DNA of 64,000 nucleotides from Epiperipatus broadwayi. Taxonomy: Eukaryota > Onychophora > Udeonychophora > Euonychophora > Peripatidae. The stretch spans positions 1,781,353-1,845,352 of the forward strand of contig JAQFVV010000205.1 of assembly GCA_028023455.1 (NCBI GenBank), read 5' to 3'. The number at the start of each line of letters is the position of its first letter. Position 1 is the stretch's first letter. Positions 42,001-47,069 of the stretch are shown here, in pieces. The notes under the pieces are model-generated. The model ran no database searches. It saw only the letters and a list, made by a program, of their open reading frames with translations, and was not told where the DNA came from. Position numbers and translations under genes: made by a program.

Positions 42001-44941
42001 CTTAATGGCTTAAGTAATTAACTAGTAAAAAAAAGATCCAGAATATCACTTCCTGTCAATTTTCTATAACTTTTGGTTCTAGTGTAGGTGGATTTTAAAA
42101 ATGAAACCGCTAACATTGACAAGAAGTAAAGAACTCAATATGGATCATCAGATATTGGTGAGCCATAATTTTATTGAAGTAAAATGTAAATCCAGAATTA
42201 TCTGAACCATAACCTATCTGAAAGGAATATCTCCCTTGTTTGGCATCTTAAGATACATTATATTGTTTAACATTGTCTGATCTAGAATTTGATGAATTAT
42301 GTCAATTGTTGTGTATTTTCTTAGCTATTATGAGATGATTGAAGCTAAGGGTTGGAGCAATTTATTTTGGGATGGGCAGCTTTTAAATATAGAATATATT
42401 TATCAAATCAAACTACAAACATGTAACATCTGAATTCTTAGACACATAGAATATGAAATGTTATTAAAATTCTACTCAAATTGGCTTAAATCTAAATATA
42501 TAAGGTAGAGCGGCAAAATATTTATTTTCAATAATTTTGCAAATCTTATTATTGTAATATATGTATTGCAACCATGCAAGGTGTGTTGGCAGTTGAATTT
42601 GAAGATTTTGCTGAAATGAATTTAAAGGAAAATAAAATATGTTTGATATAGATACAAATTAATTTATATAATAAATATTTTATTGAATTAAAATTAGAAA
42701 ATTTCTTTACCTTGAGGCAATACATATTGAGTTTTTTTTTCTTTTCGTTCAATTAAAAAAAAGCAAGTTTAAATAACAAAAGCGAATACTGATTGTAAAT
42801 ATTGATAGAAGTTCTGCAAAGGAGAGATTGGTAATTAAATATACCATATTAACTACAAAAAAAAAAGAACTTTATGAGAACCAAAATCTAAAGAAAGATG
42901 AAAGTTTGAAGAAGGAATGCGAATGGTATTCAATGTACACATAAGTAATGAGTTTTCAGAGGATATAAAAGGATTGGACATAGGTAAAAAAAGTGTCTTT
43001 TGTACTTTGCTTTTTTTTCACAAGATATTAAACTACCCCATGATAGCTGCTGATATTCACATGGGCAGCTAGATCACCTGTACATCACCAATCATTCCAT
43101 TCCCTCGAACATACTTAGAATGATTTAGAAGATGAAGTCAGATCACGAAGAAAACCTGAGGATTATATGTATTATCAAGGAATGATTCTACTAACAATCT
43201 TACCAATAAGAAATTAATTTTTGAACTTATATGCTTATTGAAATAACTTTATAGAATACTTACGTCTCACATAAAGGCGGAGAAAAGAAAACATAGTTTA
43301 ATGGACCATAATGAACTATTTATACGGTTTATGAATCCAAGAAATAATTTTGCTATGATGATACAAATTTTTCTTTTGTTGTTTTGCTTTTATTGAATAT
43401 ACTTATAAATAAAAAGAAAAGAGAGAATTACAATGTGTCGTTTGTTTGCCTCATAACTGTATTGTTTCGGTGATCTGGATAAAATTCAACTGTTGATGCC
43501 AACACAATTTTATTACATTTTTAGATTTAGTATTTGTGAGGTCACGATATAGATATATAATATTCTTGCATTAGTTTGTATAAAGATTATAGGGATGTCA
43601 ATATACGGGCAATTTGTTCATTCACGTTATAGAGGGTTTGGTGTGGCATGGCAAAAGGAGGGAAAAAAACTTACCTTCATTGTCGATTTAATATAGATAT
43701 CTAAATAAAATCCTGGCGCCTAATAGAAAACAAATTTAAACGATTAAATGTGACAATATAGGGAAAGTTGGTTATAATTAGGACCGTATTACTGGGAAAT
43801 GTACTACGCTTAACTACAATAACCTATATTAGGTCTGGGCATGGCAGGTATATCTTTAACAGATATATATAAAACTAATCTTGCAGCCATTCATGTCAAT
43901 AAATGGCATTAGACATATATAAACGGTACAGTATGAAAACAAATTTTCAGGATTTTGTGCAGACATTCGCTAATTAACAGTTTAAGAAAAAGTAAATGCT
44001 GATTAATGTTAGATTTTGTATGTATATATCATTTAGAGAATATATATTGTGATATTATAGCAAGTATTGGGAATGACGTTGCTTTTGGTCAGTGGTCGGT
44101 GTATTGTCAGAACAGTTGCGATGGGAGTGCAATTACACATATTCCATAATTTTGCTGAGGATATCTATTTTTAATATAACCTTCAAAGTTTAGAGTATTT
44201 CCTAGTTACACATGACATTTGAGGTGCCATTTGGTTGCCTATATCGTATAATCACATTTCATTTAACTCTCATTTTTGTATGCCTGGCATTCTTACTATC
44301 AGATGGCATATACATTCTCATTTGGTTTTCATATTTAGTCCTGTTTATTAATCTTCATCTAATAGTAAACTATATTTCGTATGGGGATAGATTTTATTAT
44401 GCTCATGTATACACTCTTAAAATGGTTTGTTCAGTAGAATAATCAAGTTATTTTAGTTAAGCATTATTATGGTTTTTACAAATAATTAATGATTTTTATA
44501 TTAAAAAAAGTTGAAATTTTTTTGCCTGTTAAATCAGATTACACAATTTTGATTTTAATATTATTTATAGCTTATCGTATTATTCAAATTATTATTTTTC
44601 TGACAAAAATATAGTTCTTAAAAATTAATGCTTTTGTATTGATGATTTTCCATATATCTTATTTCCAGACACCAAAAGATAAGCTCCAATGTGTTCTTCG
44701 CTGTTCATCCACAATTATGAATTTGTTAAGTATGGCAAACGAGAAAAATGTTCCGGCAGCTGATGATTTCATGCCTGTATTGGTATATGTTCTCATTATG
44801 GCAAATCCTCTTAGCCTACTTTCTACAGTTCAGTATGTAAATAGTTTCTACGATAAACGTCTCGGTGGAGAGGAGTCTTATTGGTGGACCCAGTTCACAT
44901 CCGCTATAGAATTTATTAAAACCATGGATTATAGTGACTAG
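1..44941 (+). CDS. GAPVD1: GTPase-activating protein and VPS9 domain-containing protein 1, C-terminal part, 12 exons
   Basis: Twelve exons (1-65, 9749-9836, 9920-9991, 10067-10132, 16664-17072, 26894-27028, 28983-29106, 29187-29253, 35834-35948, 37766-37838, 40997-41062, 44669-44941) join in one open frame of 516 residues. Every internal junction has AG and GT boundaries and compatible phase. In the animal family this protein is a guanine-nucleotide exchange factor for Rab5-type GTPases (Rab31 also reported) at early endosomes and clathrin-coated membranes; the nematode orthologue is RME-6. Visible here are a low-complexity basic linker (residues 1-160), a conserved helical stretch containing [14 protein letters not shown] (about 195-340), and the VPS9 domain (about 343-510). 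The VPS9 part carries ADDFMP (457-462) and SYWWTQF (496-502), which align with the acidic/proline and tyrosine/threonine positions of Rabex-5. The RasGAP-like domain is outside the window. Assignment rests on recalled family similarity, with the C-terminal segment nearly colinear with vertebrate GAPVD1. Confidence 0.93.
66..980. other. intron sequence, no recognised feature
   Basis: First part of the 9.7 kb intron between exons a and b. I see no coding, RNA or repeat signal beyond AT-rich sequence. Confidence 0.5.
981..1268. repeat. fold-back (palindromic) element, short copy
   Basis: Left arm begins TCTGCCACCTTGTGGAAAC and passes through ACAGTCCTATCC; the right arm returns through GGATAGGACTGC and ends CACTAGGTGGCAGGA. 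The arms are imperfect inverted repeats of roughly 110-130 bases. The GCCACCTAGTG-like ends followed by a TTGAGTAATCA-like stretch are shared with the fold-backs at 17.2, 47.1, 50.8 and 58.2 kb. Confidence 0.7.
1640..3060 (-). mobile_element. RTE-like LINE remnant (reverse transcriptase and 3' part), copy A
   Basis: Minus-strand frames, broken by stops and frameshifts, show reverse-transcriptase motifs in order: [11 protein letters not shown] (about 2670-2640), [20 protein letters not shown] (about 2520-2460), a degenerate FADD box read as [11 protein letters not shown] (about 2390-2350), then [20 protein letters not shown] (about 2040-1980). Spacing and motifs fit RTE-type LINEs. No intact frame remains, and the endonuclease part is not attached. 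Confidence 0.85.
3080..4440 (-). mobile_element. RTE-like LINE remnant, copy B
   Basis: Lies directly upstream of copy A in the same orientation. The minus strand reads [20 protein letters not shown] followed by SIYQNATT (about 4030-3890), the same RT block as copy A. The 3' part at 3280-3480 parallels 1890-2060 of copy A. It also contains a 38-base tandem duplication at about 3566-3640 (GATCAAAGTATTTGTAATTG repeated). Confidence 0.8.
4499..4690. repeat. inverted pair of a short repeat ending TAAGAAACATTCA
   Basis: A block containing GGGATTTGAACTCAGGATT (about 4530) is inverted relative to CCTGGGTTCAAATCCC (about 4655). The same block recurs at 5745-5790 and 6250-6300. GTTCAAATCCC resembles a tRNA B box, so a SINE origin is possible. 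Confidence 0.5.
4693..5314. repeat. fold-back element with 16-bp target duplication
   Basis: The element lies between two exact copies of CATAAGCAAATGACAT (4693-4708 and 5299-5314). Inside, the left half (CTCCATACAGTAGTGCCACT, then CCCCAGACTAGTTTCTGGC, then CCTCCAGCAGCCACC) returns as its reverse complement in the right half, giving arms of roughly 250 bases around an AT-rich centre near 5020. The outer end has CACATGATCAC; the other end is GAGAGTTTTTTCTG. No open frame. Confidence 0.85.
5296..6310. repeat. tandem duplication of a ~400-500 base unit
   Basis: Two copies, about 5299-5794 and 5795-6310. Both contain GACATACTACCTTAGAGTTACAT-like starts, AGTATAAGTTCAGCCCATCC, AGGGTTAGATTGGCATAATG, GGATGGTTGAATAGTTGGAA and GATTATGATCTGGCCCAACT. 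The first copy also carries the SINE at 5589-5690, which the second lacks. Confidence 0.8.
5589..5690 (-). mobile_element. tRNA-derived SINE, family 1
   Basis: On the minus strand a tRNA-like promoter is readable: A-box-like TAGCCGAGAGG, then TGCCTTGCAAGC where an anticodon arm would be, then B-box-like GGTTCGCTTCC. A second copy lies at 63165-63245, also minus. It is an insertion within one of two tandem units, so the empty site is visible next door. Confidence 0.7.
6540..6612. repeat. deleted fold-back element
   Basis: ACATGATCACCAT is followed within a few bases by AGAGAGTTTTGCCTGTTTTAA, that is, the two outer ends of the long fold-back family with the whole interior missing. Confidence 0.5.
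6865..7335 (-). mobile_element. LINE endonuclease-domain remnant (RTE-like)
   Basis: The minus strand reads [16 protein letters not shown], then [16 protein letters not shown], then [18 protein letters not shown], which correspond to the AYAPT, GDFNA and W.SPDG..NQIDYIL blocks of apurinic-like LINE endonucleases; stops and a frameshift interrupt. It is in the same orientation as the RT fragments to its left, and could be the displaced 5' part of copy B, separated by later insertions at 4.5-6.3 kb. Confidence 0.75.
7712..8414. mobile_element. non-autonomous hAT-type DNA transposon with exact 8-bp target duplication
   Basis: Element 7720-8406 (687 bases) is flanked by identical AGTTAAGG at 7712-7719 and 8407-8414. 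Its ends are CAGTAGTGTGCAACC and the reverse complement of CAGTGGTGCACAACC, the terminal pattern of hAT elements. The interior has no transposase frame, and a GGGGGGGG run lies near 8334. Confidence 0.93.
8450..8565. repeat. dispersed repeat, copy 1
   Basis: Shares with 34683-34800 the ordered blocks TGATCCAG, TGCTTTAAAA, TTGCTA, TAAT, and GCTGCAGGCAGCTT / GCTGCAGGGAGCTT. Family unknown. Confidence 0.55.
8566..9748. other. intron sequence with a G-rich tract and a SINE fragment
   Basis: Mostly unrecognised AT-rich sequence. Contains GGGGGGGCGGGGG near 9459 and, at about 9595-9690 on the minus strand, a degraded copy of the SINE-like unit that makes the array at 27.4-28.7 kb (TTCATAAGAA..., GCTCCAGA..., ATCACTGCA). 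Confidence 0.5.
9749..9836 (+). CDS. GAPVD1: GAPVD1 exon b
   Basis: Acceptor TTTTTCAG and donor GTATAT. Encodes residues 22-50, ending in a basic, phenylalanine-rich run ([13 protein letters not shown]), and leaves a glycine codon split one base into the next exon. Confidence 0.8.
9920..9991 (+). CDS. GAPVD1: GAPVD1 exon c
   Basis: Acceptor TTTTAATAG, donor GTAAAG, phase 1 at both ends. Encodes residues 52-74 beginning [14 protein letters not shown]. Together with the previous exon it makes a strongly basic linker segment; this part of the family often carries phosphorylated serines. Confidence 0.8.
10067..10132 (+). CDS. GAPVD1: GAPVD1 exon d
   Basis: Acceptor TGCTTTAG, donor GTATAC, phase 1 at both ends. 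Encodes residues 76-96, from [16 protein letters not shown] to AYQ. Being symmetric (1,1) like the preceding exon, either could be skipped without a frameshift. Confidence 0.8.
10133..11090. other. intron sequence, no recognised feature
   Basis: The first kilobase of the intron between exons d and e. Overlapping open frames on both strands have no family resemblance. A GGGGGGGAAGGGGGGG run lies near 10780. Confidence 0.5.
11095..11290. repeat. half of a fold-back element
   Basis: Contains GCTCCTCACTAATGGAAGC, AAGCTAGAAACTAATCTG, GGCATTTATTGATTATTAA and CCACTAGGTGGTG in the order of the right arm of the fold-back family. No matching left arm is nearby. Confidence 0.6.
11385..11515 (+). mobile_element. 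SINE-like unit joined to the CTGTCCAACAG motif
   Basis: TAACGGTAGAGTAACAGACTT, then GATTCATGGTTCACACC and CAAACTTCTTATGAA match the unit of the 27.4 kb array. It runs directly into TTGATTGTCCAACAGTCTTC, a motif repeated at 53.5-53.9 and 54.15 kb. Confidence 0.5.
12086..12180 (+). mobile_element. degraded tRNA-like SINE
   Basis: GGAGCAGTTGTAGCGTGATGG resembles an A-box region and GGTGCAAACTTCTGCC a decayed B-box region, followed by TGTCACTTG. Weak evidence. Confidence 0.35.
12459..12483. repeat. C10-T4-G11 perfect hairpin
   Basis: A run of ten C, four T and eleven G reads as an almost complete self-complementary stem with a four-base loop. It could also be read as an i-motif/G-quadruplex former, or be an assembly artefact. 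Confidence 0.6.
12900..13320. repeat. degenerate tandem repeat with AAGGCTTACAAAG core
   Basis: GCAAGGCTTATAAAGG (12946), GTAAGGCTTACAAAG (13158) and GTAAGGCTTTCAAAGG (13268), each followed by related sequence (GTTACAAAGTGAAAGTTAAAA / GTTACAAAATGCAAGTTAAAA). A short AGCTCTATATATA hairpin lies at about 13218-13262. Confidence 0.45.
13590..13721. repeat. left part of a fold-back element, cut by the gypsy LTR
   Basis: TATGCCATCTAGTGTAAGC, AATAATCAATAGATG and CCCAGTGCTG match the left arm at 50.8 kb, and TTGATAGTATAATAAAAAATGG matches its centre near 51.23 kb. The match stops where the LTR begins at 13722. Confidence 0.6.
13722..14771 (-). repeat. 3' long terminal repeat of the gypsy element
   Basis: Begins (minus strand) TGCAATATTTTGC directly after the polypurine tract and ends CAAATACACAACA, giving TG...CA ends and 1050 bases. 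A TATAAATAG box lies at 14195-14187, with AATAAA-type signals further on. No 5' LTR is present in the window. Confidence 0.75.
14772..14787 (-). other. polypurine tract of the gypsy element
   Basis: Minus strand CTGGAGTGGGGGGAGG, immediately before the LTR start, in the position where plus-strand DNA priming occurs in LTR retrotransposons. Confidence 0.7.
16664..17072 (+). CDS. GAPVD1: GAPVD1 exon e (largest in window)
   Basis: Acceptor TTTAAATAG, donor GTAAGA, phase 1 to phase 2. Encodes residues 98-232: [10 protein letters not shown] near the start, then [17 protein letters not shown], then [19 protein letters not shown] and [15 protein letters not shown]. These last blocks are the most family-typical outside the VPS9 domain. 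A Ty3/gypsy remnant ends only about 240 bases upstream of the acceptor. Confidence 0.95.
17219..17860. repeat. fold-back element
   Basis: Left: CATCACATGATTT, then AGAGCCATCTATTGTAAAC, TTGAATAATCAATGAAT and GATAGTGC. Right: ATCACTGTC, ATCCATTGATTATTCAA, ATAATAGATGTCACTGG. These are the family's arms in inverted order; the centre is unrecognised. Confidence 0.6.
17861..18737. other. intron sequence, no recognised feature
   Basis: AT-rich. Contains a small duplication of a GTAATGCTTTTTTTTTTT block near 18040-18085 and nothing else I can name. Confidence 0.45.
18738..20523. mobile_element. possible solo LTR or LTR-like element
   Basis: Ends TGTAACAG at 18738 and CTGTCACA at 20523, imperfect inverted TG...CA termini, with ATAT on both flanks as a possible 4-bp duplication. 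It is less AT-rich than its surroundings and lacks coding frames. The flanks are themselves low-complexity, and a TATAAATAGGG on the minus strand at about 20586-20576 lies just outside, so the boundaries may be wrong. Confidence 0.3.
21125..21240 (+). repeat. dispersed repeat, copy 1
   Basis: Matches the reverse complement of 41610-41720: shared GGCCG, CACACA, TTAGGGTTTTAA / CTAGGGTTTAAA, ATGAGGGTAGG and AAGGTGAAACTAAGAT. Family unknown. Confidence 0.5.
21581..23039 (+). mobile_element. pogo/Tigger-type DNA transposon, internally deleted copy
   Basis: Perfect 24-base inverted ends (TACATCTTTACCCCGCTTAG plus AGAT at 21581-21604; its complement at 23016-23039), including TA at both ends as the likely target duplication. 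Near 22876-22925 the plus strand encodes [16 protein letters not shown], the start of the CENP-B/pogo helix-turn-helix, and then jumps to the 3' end, where TTGCTTACGATGAG and CTAAGCGGGG resemble Tigger-type 3' ends. The transposase is otherwise gone. Confidence 0.8.
21975..22073. repeat. perfect 39-base inverted repeat
   Basis: Arms 21975-22013 and 22035-22073 (GTGTTGAATGTCTTTAGAAA... and its exact complement) with a 21-base loop, inside the Tigger-type element. Confidence 0.9.
23335..23745 (+). mobile_element. LINE endonuclease-domain remnant
   Basis: The plus-strand frame reads [40 protein letters not shown] and [14 protein letters not shown], aligning with the FY..L...I...P..DK...LGDFNARVG...W..VIG.NGIG..N.NG..LL block of LINE endonucleases. 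The GDFNARVG core has decayed to LKFNAYV. The 76-codon open frame here is part of this and not a host gene. Confidence 0.7.
23746..24540. other. intron sequence, no recognised feature
   Basis: AT-rich, with a small tandem duplication GATATAAAATATCAACTTTT near 24265-24300 and a T tract at 24317-24337. Could be decayed LINE interior between the endonuclease and RT pieces. Confidence 0.4.
24540..25790 (+). mobile_element. LINE reverse-transcriptase and C-terminal remnant
   Basis: The plus strand reads [19 protein letters not shown] (about 24630-24685), a variant of the FADD box, and later [20 protein letters not shown] (about 25455-25510) followed by [19 protein letters not shown], a typical LINE C-terminal knuckle. 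Many stops and frameshifts. It may belong with the endonuclease piece at 23.3 kb, since both are plus-strand and in the right order. Confidence 0.65.
25895..25960 (-). repeat. fold-back end fragment
   Basis: ACTTGTGTAAGTATAGG and GGTGATCATGTGAT form the inverted version of the fold-back outer end seen at 59.6 kb. Confidence 0.45.
26390..26490 (+). mobile_element. degraded SINE-like unit
   Basis: GCAGAATGCTAGACTCTGGAAC and GGATTAATTCCAGCTG resemble the A-box side and B-box side of the unit arrayed at 27.4-28.7 kb. Confidence 0.4.
26894..27028 (+). CDS. GAPVD1: GAPVD1 exon f
   Basis: Acceptor TTCACATTAG and donor GTAAGA, phase 2 to phase 2. Encodes residues 234-277, [19 protein letters not shown] then [10 protein letters not shown] and [10 protein letters not shown], matching the helical region just before the VPS9 domain in the family. 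Confidence 0.95.
27360..28680 (+). repeat. tandem array of a SINE-derived unit, about ten copies
   Basis: The unit is marked by ACCATTCAATTACTAT then TTCTGAATTCCCAGCATGC, a tRNA-like block (CAGTGGTAGA...GACTCTGGAGCTCAAGG) and CTTCTTATGAACT. Markers recur at about 27571, 27715, 27831, 27930, 28059, 28211, 28352, 28496 and 28645, so full units are about 141-152 bases and some are shortened by deletion. Single or short-array relatives in both orientations lie at 9.6, 11.4, 26.4, 31.5, 37.1, 38.4-38.8 and 62.7 kb. No CRISPR-like repeat/spacer structure. Confidence 0.85.
28983..29106 (+). CDS. GAPVD1: GAPVD1 exon g
   Basis: Acceptor TTTTTCTTAG, donor GTACGG, phase 2 to phase 0. Encodes residues 279-319: [20 protein letters not shown] followed by [15 protein letters not shown]. 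It starts about 300 bases after the tandem SINE-derived array in the same intron. Confidence 0.93.
29187..29253 (+). CDS. GAPVD1: GAPVD1 exon h
   Basis: Acceptor TTTTAAACAG, donor GTAATA, phase 0 to phase 1. Encodes residues 320-341, [19 protein letters not shown] then SWQ. The intron before it (29107-29186) is only 80 bases, the shortest in the gene here apart from those near 9.9 kb. Confidence 0.93.
29254..31450. other. intron sequence, no firm feature
   Basis: Contains a direct duplication of AGATTACCATCTCTAAATCCT at about 29501-29553. The minus strand at 30310-30140 reads [20 protein letters not shown], which looks like a decayed coding remnant that I cannot place. Confidence 0.4.
31465..31565 (+). 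mobile_element. degraded SINE-like unit
   Basis: TAGTAGAGTGGTGGATTGAGG, then GAACTTATGAACTCCCGAG and AATCATTCAGTTA match the unit of the tandem array. Confidence 0.5.
31930..34250 (-). mobile_element. Jockey-like LINE remnant (endonuclease, RT and C-terminal part)
   Basis: Minus strand, high to low: [10 protein letters not shown] and [10 protein letters not shown] (endonuclease end, about 34150-34030); [19 protein letters not shown] (about 33690-33630); [15 protein letters not shown] (about 33245-33190); [14 protein letters not shown] (about 33120-33075); the catalytic TSAYDSIW (about 33010); [19 protein letters not shown] (about 32840-32780); a SRNI..WKLA..G block (about 32560-32490); and [11 protein letters not shown] (about 32140-32110). 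Order and wording fit the Jockey/BS-type LINEs of invertebrates. Every frame is broken. The 105-codon open frame at 33932-34249 is part of it. Confidence 0.78.
34683..34800. repeat. dispersed repeat, copy 2
   Basis: Partner of 8450-8565. It directly abuts the 3' end of the RTE-like piece that follows. Confidence 0.5.
34810..35265 (-). mobile_element. RTE-like LINE 3' fragment, copy C
   Basis: Closely parallels 1640-2050 of copy A: CACTGCAGG, then CTAGCCTCTCTTCTCCATAT, AGCCCAATTCCATTTCAGTC, CATGTATTTCGTTTTCAGTC and TCTTCTTGTTACTCCTCACA. Only the 3' end of the LINE is present. Confidence 0.8.
35266..35560 (+). mobile_element. RTE-like LINE fragment in inverted orientation
   Basis: The plus strand carries TTAGTTCTTACTTATGGGTC, CACTCAATAAAATATGG, GAGGAGTAACAAGAAGAGA and AACATGGGTGAGAAAACAAAT, the complement of the same LINE region as copy C. 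The two meet near 35266 in a palindrome. Confidence 0.75.
35834..35948 (+). CDS. GAPVD1: GAPVD1 exon i, start of VPS9 domain
   Basis: Acceptor TATTTTTAG, donor GTAAGT, phase 1 to phase 2. Encodes residues 343-379: [20 protein letters not shown] then NGDGDVMRD, the first helices of the VPS9 domain. Two open frames run into this exon from the intron on the left but have no similarity to the family. Confidence 0.95.
35949..36551. other. intron sequence, no recognised feature
   Basis: AT-rich intron between exons i and j. Nothing recognised before the fold-back at 36552. Confidence 0.5.
36552..36895. repeat. inverted-repeat element, arms about 85 bases
   Basis: Left arm TACTTATAATATG..., GTGAAGTTAATAAAAAATTT, TTTAGCTTAGCGCTTTCGG; right arm CCGAAAGCGCTAAGCTGAA, AAATTTTTATTAACTTCAC, CATATTATAAGTA. 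TTA flanks both sides, which would suit a PIF/Harbinger-type target, but that is weak. No relation to the GCCACCTAGTG fold-backs. Confidence 0.8.
37080..37270 (-). mobile_element. SINE-like unit
   Basis: AATTCATAAGAAGAGTAATG, GACAGAGCTGGGCACAATCC and TTCAGCTCTATATTCTGCC are the inverted form of the arrayed unit. Confidence 0.5.
37271..37765. other. intron sequence, no recognised feature
   Basis: AT-rich; ends in the long pyrimidine tract of the exon j acceptor. Confidence 0.5.
37766..37838 (+). CDS. GAPVD1: GAPVD1 exon j, VPS9 domain
   Basis: Acceptor is a long T tract followed by TAG; donor GTATTT. Phase 2 to phase 0. Encodes residues 381-404, [20 protein letters not shown] then RIPK, continuing the VPS9 domain. 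Confidence 0.94.
38425..38865 (-). repeat. short tandem array of the SINE-derived unit, inverted
   Basis: About three units: GAGCTGTGATCCATAGACC...CTCCAGAGTC, then GCTAGGAACTCAGAAAGGA and TTGAATAATTTATTATTCAG, repeating near 38600-38700 and 38720-38860. Opposite orientation to the ten-copy array at 27.4 kb. Confidence 0.7.
39154..39620. mobile_element. second non-autonomous hAT-type element with exact 8-bp target duplication
   Basis: Element 39162-39612 (451 bases) has inverted ends CAGGGGTGGCCAAC and GTTGGCCACCCCTG (14 bases, perfect) and is flanked by identical GTCTAATA at 39154-39161 and 39613-39620. No coding frame. It differs internally from the element at 7.7 kb. Confidence 0.95.
39655..39925. 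repeat. fold-back element, arms about 90 bases
   Basis: Left: CTTCCTATTTATTAAATACC, AAATCACCTCAAACGTTAAG, AAATTTTCAGTTGC. Right: GCTGAAAATTTCTTAACATT, TGAGGTGATTTGGTATTTAA, TAAATAGGAAG. The hAT element at 39.2 kb ends just to its left, possibly inside the same older repeat. Confidence 0.8.
40030..40740 (+). mobile_element. LINE C-terminal remnant
   Basis: The plus strand reads [12 protein letters not shown], a stop, [20 protein letters not shown] and IYFCTVG (about 40382-40500), matching the R.G.L......KW......C.LC..G.E...H...C pattern also seen at 25455-25600. Confidence 0.6.
40997..41062 (+). CDS. GAPVD1: GAPVD1 exon k, VPS9 domain
   Basis: Acceptor TTATTTCAG, donor GTAAGA, phase 0 at both ends. 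Encodes residues 405-426, [15 protein letters not shown] then NAYK. The CPWPSAQ block is typical of the family. GC-richer than its surroundings, as expected for conserved coding sequence. Confidence 0.94.
41063..44668. other. last GAPVD1 intron, mostly unrecognised
   Basis: Contains the inverted partner (41610-41720) of the repeat at 21125-21240. The remainder, including the open frame at 44212-44442, shows nothing I can identify. Confidence 0.45.
44669..44941 (+). CDS. GAPVD1: GAPVD1 terminal coding exon, catalytic part of VPS9 domain
   Basis: Acceptor TATTTCCAG, phase 0, ending in a TAG stop at 44939-44941. Encodes residues 427-516: [45 protein letters not shown], then [19 protein letters not shown] and a five-residue tail. 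The ADDFMP and YWWT positions correspond to residues needed for Rab exchange in Rabex-5. The open frame continues 30 bases left of the acceptor, but that part is not family-like. Confidence 0.97.
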   Translation, partial: TPKDKLQCVLRCSSTIMNLLSMANEKNVPAADDFMPVLVYVLIMANPLSLLSTVQYVNSFYDKRLGGEESYWWTQFTSAIEFIKTMDYSD

Positions 44942-47069
44942 AACATCTGGAAAACATTTAATTTCAAGGTGTTTGTTGAAAGTAAATCTATGCAACATTA
45001 TGCCTTATAGGAACATGGTAAAGATCAATATGTACATACATCTAAACTATAGATAGAACGGTGTCATACTGTATTTACTAAATATCTTTACATATTAGTT
45101 TGTAGTACCAGATTTCACTATCAGTATTTTTTTTTTGTATCATTTGAACTGTACGTTCCCTCTTTTCATTGTTAAAGAAACCAAAGATTAATGTTTAAAT
45201 GGTGAAAGCTATTATAAAACAAAATCGTGTCAAAGCAGGGTAATACGCCGACTGTGTCGGTCTAATATCGTGAAATTTGTGCATGTATACATCATTCTTA
45301 TGTTTGATCTTTTATAGTTGAAAAATTTGGAAATGTTTCTTCTATCATACTTTTGACGAGTATGAAGGGTGTCCACATAATTCTATTTTTGATACCGGAT
45401 ATTTTTTTTTTTTTAATTTTGTTCTATTTTATGCTAATTTGCTCCTGTATCTCTGCCCAAATGTAAATAATGTTTATAAAAAAAGATTCACTTACAAATT
45501 TTAATTGAAAATATTTAAATTATATATTTGTTTATGATTTATACTGTAATTTAAATATATATGAAAAAAAAAAATACTTTCACACTTTGTTTCAAATACT
45601 ATTGTAAGAAATAAATTTCCTATATGTTTATTAATATTCTAATAATTTTTAATAAGCACATAAATTACAGCTGTTAAATATGTAGGGCTTAGATATAATC
45701 CATTCACAGAGCAGTAGTCTAAATCCACATGTAATAATTTTACAAGTCAAATTCCTAATCATGTTAAATAAATATGTAAACAGTGCCTGCTTGCTCATTA
45801 TCAATGCTAATTTATTAGGTATGAGAAAGAGGGCATTGTTTATAAGTTTGTTAGCAATTATAAAAATTTGATTTATGAAGTATTATTGAATGCGCATTTA
45901 GATGTAGTTGCTAGGTGAATGGTTATTACGAATTAAGTCGCTCACTTTCGCAGTAAATAGTTATTCAAAAATCAGAGTAATATATGGAAGTATTTTTTTT
46001 CACATTCTCTTTGAAAATAAGCGCTTAGCACGCATCTCAGTAAAGCAGCTCTGTTACATAGGCTAAACGTTTGATACATTCCATTTTTTTTTCTTTTTGT
46101 ATTTTCTCTTTTTTTCATTGTTCAGTATAACGAGATGTATTATGTAAATACCAGCATCTTTAATGTCTTCCATAATCTCACTTAATGTTTATTAAAAAGC
46201 TTTGATAGTATTTCATTCAATGGAGTCAGTATTATATTGGGCTTTTTGTTTTACTGGGGAGGGTTTTTCTTTCATGATTTAGTTTTTAAAACTGGCGGTA
46301 TTTTGTAGATTGTCGTTAATATTTTTTTTCTTGCAAAAATGTGATCAAAAAGAAAACAATAATTATTTTCTGTAAATATTAAGGGAGTGTTACAATTAAA
46401 CAAGTTTTGCAGGCTCTGTTTTGTCTCTTTATTTGGAGTTTTATGTTTACAGTACAATCGATTGTGGCGTAATTTAATCGTTATAGTATCCTGTTGCTTA
46501 GCCTGCTTTCTTATAGAGAACTGAATATTTTTGACACAATCGCTGTAAATAAATTTTGCTTTCTTCATTAATGCAGAAAGTATATACTCACAGTTATTAA
46601 TAAAACAAATAAGTTTTCTCCTTTCCCTCTATTTATATGAGATCCTACCACTACAATAACTAGGATAAAGACAAATAATTGTAACAAATTTCGAAATTTC
46701 AAATATTGTAGATATATATATGAATATTTTTAAGATACTGAAAGGGATTGTTAGATGTAAGTTGGCAAATCATTAGTGACTGAGCAAAATTATTTGATAG
46801 TATCCATTGCTGAGATATCTGGAACCATTTTTTAATCAAAGAATTTTATATAATACAAAAAATGTTGTGTATATCATTTTATAAAAATCCTGTTTTAGTG
46901 ATATTTTGTGTGTATGCGCTTGATGAAATTATTAGATATTTTAGTTAAAGAGCTCTTAGTTTCTTATATCTTTAAATATATCATTATGGTAACTGATGTA
47001 TAAAAGTAGCCAAAGATATTAGAAGTACTTGTAATTAAGGTGATATATAATTGGTCGTAGTAAATTAAC
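44942..47069. other. GAPVD1 3' untranslated region and intergenic sequence
   Basis: Follows the stop codon. Candidate polyadenylation hexamers lie at 45610 and about 45767. The 98-codon minus frame at 46272-46568 has no family resemblance. Confidence 0.5.
45610..45615 (+). promoter_or_regulatory. candidate polyadenylation signal of GAPVD1
   Basis: AATAAA about 670 bases after the stop codon. A second AATAAA follows near 45767. In sequence this AT-rich the hexamer arises often by chance, so which one is used is unknown. Confidence 0.3.

Noticed and set aside
44212-44442. 76-codon hydrophobic frame upstream of the last GAPVD1 exon
   Set aside because: Ends in a stop before the exon, lacks a family match, and the exon has a good acceptor of its own.
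46272-46568. 98-codon minus-strand frame in the intergenic region
   Set aside because: Lysine/asparagine-rich AT-type translation with no recognisable domain; probably 3' untranslated or intergenic sequence.
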